NCBI RefSeq assembly: GCF_000622365.1
Contig: NZ_JASC01000003.1
Location: 248,001-312,000, forward strand
Source: Sulfitobacter noctilucae
GTDB taxonomy: Bacteria > Pseudomonadota > Alphaproteobacteria > Rhodobacterales > Rhodobacteraceae
DNA length: 64,000 nucleotides
Direction of reading: 5' to 3'
Below the pieces are notes generated by a model. That model did no database searches, was not told the DNA's origin, and was given only the letters and a program-made list of their open reading frames with translations. A program made the position numbers and the translations under genes. Shown here in pieces: positions 61,179 through 64,000 of this stretch. Numbering within the stretch: position 1 is the first letter of the stretch; each line of letters starts with the position of its first letter.

Positions 61179-62781
61179 CGTATGCGCCCCTGTCGATCAC
61201 TGCTGCAATCACGGTGAAGGTGTCTGCCACCAGCGCATCTTTCAGCGCCGCCTCCAGCCCGGCGCGATCCTGCACGGTGACACCGGCACCGCCAAAAGCC
61301 AGCCCCATCGCGGCAAAGTTGTGCTGCGCGAAATCAACGCCGTGGTTGGACATCTGCCGCTCGCGCTGTTTCTTTTCGATCAACGCCAGTGAAGCATCGA
61401 CAAAGACGACGAAGATCGGGGTCACATTCAGCTCGATAGCTGTAGCAAGCTCGCCAACCACCATAAGGAATCCCGCGTCGCCGGAGAATGACACAACCGG
61501 ACGGTCCGGCGTTGCCAGCTTTGCGCCGATGGCAAGGGGCACGGCGCAGCCCATCGTGCACAGCGCCGAGGATTGCATCAGCTCGCGCGGGGCGTAGCAT
61601 TCCCACATCTGGCTCAGCAGGATCCGGTGCGCGCCGCTGTCAGCAGAGGCTATCGTATCGCGGGGCAAAACCTTGCGGCAGGTATCGATTACCGCAGCCG
61701 GTCCCCAAGCGTCGTTCTTCGGAAAGGCATCAGCCAAAGCGGATTTCAGTTGGTATATCTCGCCCGCCGCCCAAGTGTCCTGTCGGTCCAGCCCCGTACT
61801 CAGGGCCGTGAGCGTTGCCGCGCAATCGGTCACGAAATTGAGGGTAGATTGGTGCATGTAGTGGTGGTTGGGGGCGGCGGTGATGTCGATCACATTCTGA
61901 TCGACCGGTTGCCAGACATCGCGCCAGCCGGGGCGCATTTCGATCGGGTCATAACCGACACAGAGAATAAGATCGGCGCTTTGCACGAAGGGCACGAGAT
62001 GGGTGTCGGCCAAAGGCGACAAACCCGCGCCGCCAAGGCTCAATGGGTGGTCTTCCGGCAATATGCCCTTGGCCTTGTAGGTGGTAATCACAGGTATGTT
62101 GTGCGCCTCGGCAAAGGCCTGAACGGCGGGAGCAGCATGTTGGTTCAACGCATCGACACCCACAATCATCACAGGCCGCTGCGCCTGCGCCAGCCACTCG
62201 CGCGCTGTTTCAAGATCAGGCCCGGTCGGGGCGGTAGGGGTGGCAGGTCTGCGCGGGGCAGGGGCTTTGGTGCTGACAGGTGCTTCGGCCACCGAGATCG
62301 GCACGTCGATATGCACCGGACCCATACGGCCCTCGGTGGCGATGGCTACGGCCTTGTCCGCGATGGTGTGGGCCGCGCCGGCGCTCAGCGTAAAGCTGGC
62401 CTTGGTGATAGGGGCAAAGACGGCACCCTGATCGACGACCTGATGGGTATAGCGCTGCGCCTCGTCCGCATCCATGCAGCCTGAAATCACGATCAGCGGC
62501 ACCTGATCTTGCAAAGCGTTGGCCACTGTATTGACCCCGTTCAGCGTGCCAGGGCCAATGGTGCCCACAAGAATGGCGGGCGCATGATCGCGGTGATGCA
62601 CACCTTCTGCCATGAACCCTGCTGCGTTTTCATGCTTGGCCAGTACGAACCCGATGCCTGCGGCCTCCAGCGCATCAATCACGGTCAATACTTCGCCGCC
62701 GGGCATCCCAAAAGCGGTGCGGCATCCGGCGGCATAAAGTCGGCGTGCAAGGGCATCAGCAGCGCGGATGGTATCGGACAT
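61165..62781 (-). CDS. Thiamin diphosphate-binding enzyme, acetolactate synthase-like
   Basis: A 538-residue enzyme of the acetolactate synthase/benzoylformate decarboxylase group. Glu51 in LAKHENAAGF is the cofactor-activating residue. The ThDP/Mg motif begins SFSGDAGFLMVVGELATAIEL but continues FVVFVDASLALIEKK, where most relatives have an Asn at the second metal position. The central domain is shorter than in oxalyl-CoA decarboxylase. The substrate is unknown; decarboxylation of a 2-oxo or acyl-CoA acid before CoA transfer is possible given the overlapping CaiB gene. Confidence 0.85.
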   Translation of the reverse strand: MSDTIRAADALARRLYAAGCRTAFGMPGGEVLTVIDALEAAGIGFVLAKHENAAGFMAEGVHHRDHAPAILVGTIGPGTLNGVNTVANALQDQVPLIVISGCMDADEAQRYTHQVVDQGAVFAPITKASFTLSAGAAHTIADKAVAIATEGRMGPVHIDVPISVAEAPVSTKAPAPRRPATPTAPTGPDLETAREWLAQAQRPVMIVGVDALNQHAAPAVQAFAEAHNIPVITTYKAKGILPEDHPLSLGGAGLSPLADTHLVPFVQSADLILCVGYDPIEMRPGWRDVWQPVDQNVIDITAAPNHHYMHQSTLNFVTDCAATLTALSTGLDRQDTWAAGEIYQLKSALADAFPKNDAWGPAAVIDTCRKVLPRDTIASADSGAHRILLSQMWECYAPRELMQSSALCTMGCAVPLAIGAKLATPDRPVVSFSGDAGFLMVVGELATAIELNVTPIFVVFVDASLALIEKKQRERQMSNHGVDFAQHNFAAMGLAFGGAGVTVQDRAGLEAALKDALVADTFTVIAAVIDRGAYDGRI

Positions 62782-62923
62782 GAGCGAGCCTTTCAGGCAG
62801 GGGTCTGCCTATGATCAACCACGCCGGAAGGTCCGGCGCAACTCACGCTCTTGTCGGAATTGTTGCAGCCGGAGTGCCTGGACTGCCCGAATGTCTCAGG
62901 GATACGGGGGAAGGCCAGTGGCC

Positions 62924-63502
62924 TTAGCGCCGACGGTCGCGCCGCGATGACATCGGCTGGAAGGCAACGCCAACATGCGCCTCGCAATAGGGCTTACCCT
63001 GCTTTACAGGCAATCCGCAGAACCAGAAGTCTTCGGTCGCGGGGTCACCGACGGGCCATTTGCAGGTACGTTCGGTCAAATCCATCAGGCCGATCTTCTT
63101 GGCCTTCTTCTCGACCTCGTTGACCTTGGCCAAAGCCTCTGGTGAAATCTCGTTGGCCGATGGCTGTGGCGGCAACGGCTGGCCTGCGGGAATGATCTGT
63201 TTGCGTGCAGGCAATGTGGACTTGGGCGGCGCTGCTGCAACGGTCTGCATAATAGGCTTTTCCGGCTTTGGTTCCGCCTGGGGCTTGGCTTCCGGCTTCG
63301 GAGCCGGCTTGGCCTTGGCCTTCGGCTCGGCTTTCGCAGCGGTGCCTGTGCTGGTTGCGCGGTTGGACAGGCCCAAGCGATGCACCTTGCCGATTACAGC
63401 GTTGCGGGTCACGCCGCCCAGCTCCTTGGCGATCTGGCTTGCGGATTGGCCTTCGCCCCACATCTTCTTCAGTGTCTCAACGCGCTCATCTGTCCAGGAC
63501 AT
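62924..63502 (-). CDS. gcrA: Cell-cycle regulator GcrA
   Basis: A 192-residue GcrA-family protein. The N-terminal DNA-binding domain is MSWTDERVETLKKMWGEGQSASQIAKELGGVTRNAVIGKVHRLGLSNR. A long Lys/Ala/Pro-rich linker leads to the RNA-polymerase sigma-70-binding C terminus with RTCKWPVGDP, DFWFCGLP and YCEAHVGVAFQP. In Caulobacter it activates genes with CcrM-methylated GANTC sites. The start MSWTDERVE is chosen from the family. It is divergent from argD, as in other Rhodobacterales. Confidence 0.95.
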   Translation of the reverse strand: MSWTDERVETLKKMWGEGQSASQIAKELGGVTRNAVIGKVHRLGLSNRATSTGTAAKAEPKAKAKPAPKPEAKPQAEPKPEKPIMQTVAAAPPKSTLPARKQIIPAGQPLPPQPSANEISPEALAKVNEVEKKAKKIGLMDLTERTCKWPVGDPATEDFWFCGLPVKQGKPYCEAHVGVAFQPMSSRRDRRR

Positions 63503-63892
63503 CCCAGGCCTTCCTTCGGTCAAAAAGCGGCCCCCTTGGACCGCTTTGGCAAATTCAAAGCCCTATACTAAGCCTATCGTCGCTGCGTGCAAGGGACGAA
63601 GCACCCCTGACGCGGCGCGACCTTGCAAGAAACAGCAGTGAAAATAACTAGAATACATAGAATCCTGCACAGTTGATGAAAAAAAGCTGGGCAAAACCGC
63701 AGTCGGGTCGTATCAACCCGCCATGATCACAGTGGTACATACCTCGTTCCGACGACGCCAAGGCTAAACCTGCGCGTGACCTGCGTGCCGCAGGTCTGAT
63801 CCCGGTGCGCTGCACCACCCCCAAATCCCTTGACCCGATACGCCGCCCGTGGCCTTTTGCGCTTTTCAGCGGCCCTTATAAGGATGATCCAG
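63503..63892. other. Non-coding region between gcrA and argD
   Basis: The 390 bases between the divergent gcrA and argD genes hold no gene I can support. A frame at about 63727-63921 is open without a plausible start and looks codon-biased, but it overlaps the argD start. One GANTC site lies at 63660-63664, and AAGGA before the argD ATG is its ribosome-binding site. Confidence 0.5.
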
Positions 63893-64000
63893 ATGATCTC
63901 TTCCGTTCTGCCGACCTATAACCGCGCCCCCCTGAGCTTTGTCTCGGGTGCCGGATCATGGCTGACCGAGGCGGATGGCCGACGTTTTCTGGATCTGGGG
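63893..64000 (+). CDS. argD: Acetylornithine aminotransferase family, N-terminal part (3' end outside window)
   Basis: Only the first 36 codons are inside the window: MISSVLPTYNRAPLSFVSGAGSWL then TEADGRRFLDLG. This is the N terminus of class III PLP aminotransferases of the ArgD type (LPTYNR...GxGxxLxxxDGxxYLDxG pattern). AAGGA lies eight bases before the ATG. The gcrA-argD neighbourhood of Rhodobacterales supports the assignment. The PLP lysine lies outside. Confidence 0.85.
   Translation, partial: MISSVLPTYNRAPLSFVSGAGSWLTEADGRRFLDLG

Noticed and set aside
1-64000. CRISPR array, tRNA/rRNA genes, insertion sequences or prophage
   Set aside because: I found no regularly spaced direct repeats, no tRNA cloverleaf in the intergenic regions and no transposase, integrase or phage structural frame.

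Overview
The window is a chromosomal segment of an alphaproteobacterium of the Rhodobacterales, Roseobacter group (Sulfitobacter/Roseobacter-like). The support is gene content and order seen in the sequence: gcrA next to argD, Irr divergent from fabA, miaB / phoH-ybeY-corC-lnt / metK, aroA-cmk-rpsA-ihfB-lapA-trpF, a SAM/SAH riboswitch in front of metK, TTAA-N7-TTAA CtrA-type sites, and a GC-rich composition. The species is not determinable here. I found no tRNA, rRNA, CRISPR array, prophage or insertion sequence. Most of the window is core chromosome with small accessory insertions.

Layout. 1-3.2 kb: end of a 5'-nucleotidase gene, a remnant of an MFS transporter, an SRAP (YedK/HMCES) DNA-crosslink protein, a cupredoxin-like protein and a LysR regulator. 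3.3-9.4 kb: glutaryl-CoA dehydrogenase, a one-piece E1 alpha-beta 2-oxoacid dehydrogenase, an enolase-superfamily dehydratase and a zinc alcohol dehydrogenase. 9.4-15.7 kb: a tight minus-strand operon (dehalogenase, alpha/beta hydrolase, threonine dehydratase-like enzyme, pcaD, pcaC, pcaB, MFS exporter) that holds the lower protocatechuate steps but no ring-cleavage genes. 15.8-18 kb: SlyD-like FKBP, a membrane-anchored protein, an RNA methyltransferase. 18.1-24.6 kb: fabI-fabB and fabA-irr, separated by a cyclase-FHA gene, an aldehyde dehydrogenase and an NAD(P)-binding protein.

24.6-30.6 kb: a phytanoyl-CoA dioxygenase homologue, a lysine-rich helical protein, a glycosyltransferase-like gene, miaB, then a small accessory block of three exported proteins. 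30.7-38 kb: phoH, ybeY, corC, lnt, riboswitch-metK, a receiver-only response regulator, trmB. 37.8-44.9 kb: aroA, cmk, rhodanese, rpsA, a polytopic membrane protein, ihfB, lapA, trpF. 44.9-49.7 kb: a minus-strand capsule/surface polysaccharide operon (kpsT, kpsE, kdsA, phosphomannomutase). 49.7-53.7 kb: an ArsR-regulated metal permease, a uracil-DNA glycosylase family protein, SseB, a YHS protein and a lipoprotein rhodanese. 53.8-59.8 kb: a TPR protein plus opgC-opgG-opgH for succinylated periplasmic glucans. 60-64 kb: a CoA-transferase/ThDP-enzyme pair, gcrA and the start of argD.

Themes. Cell-envelope work dominates the second half: lipoprotein acylation, capsule export with Kdo supply, osmoregulated glucans, and secreted WVDP-GC-HW proteins. 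Regulation visible in the DNA includes the SAM/SAH riboswitch, two CtrA-type boxes, an ArsR-type operator, a LysR-type site and a long rpsA leader. The most unusual non-coding signal is a family of five dispersed modular repeats sharing the core TTTCTCTTTTTGGCC, with attached hairpins; one copy appears to have supplied the C-terminal tail of TrpF. Start codons and short regulatory sites were chosen by eye from ribosome-binding sites, overlaps and family starts, and no database search was possible.
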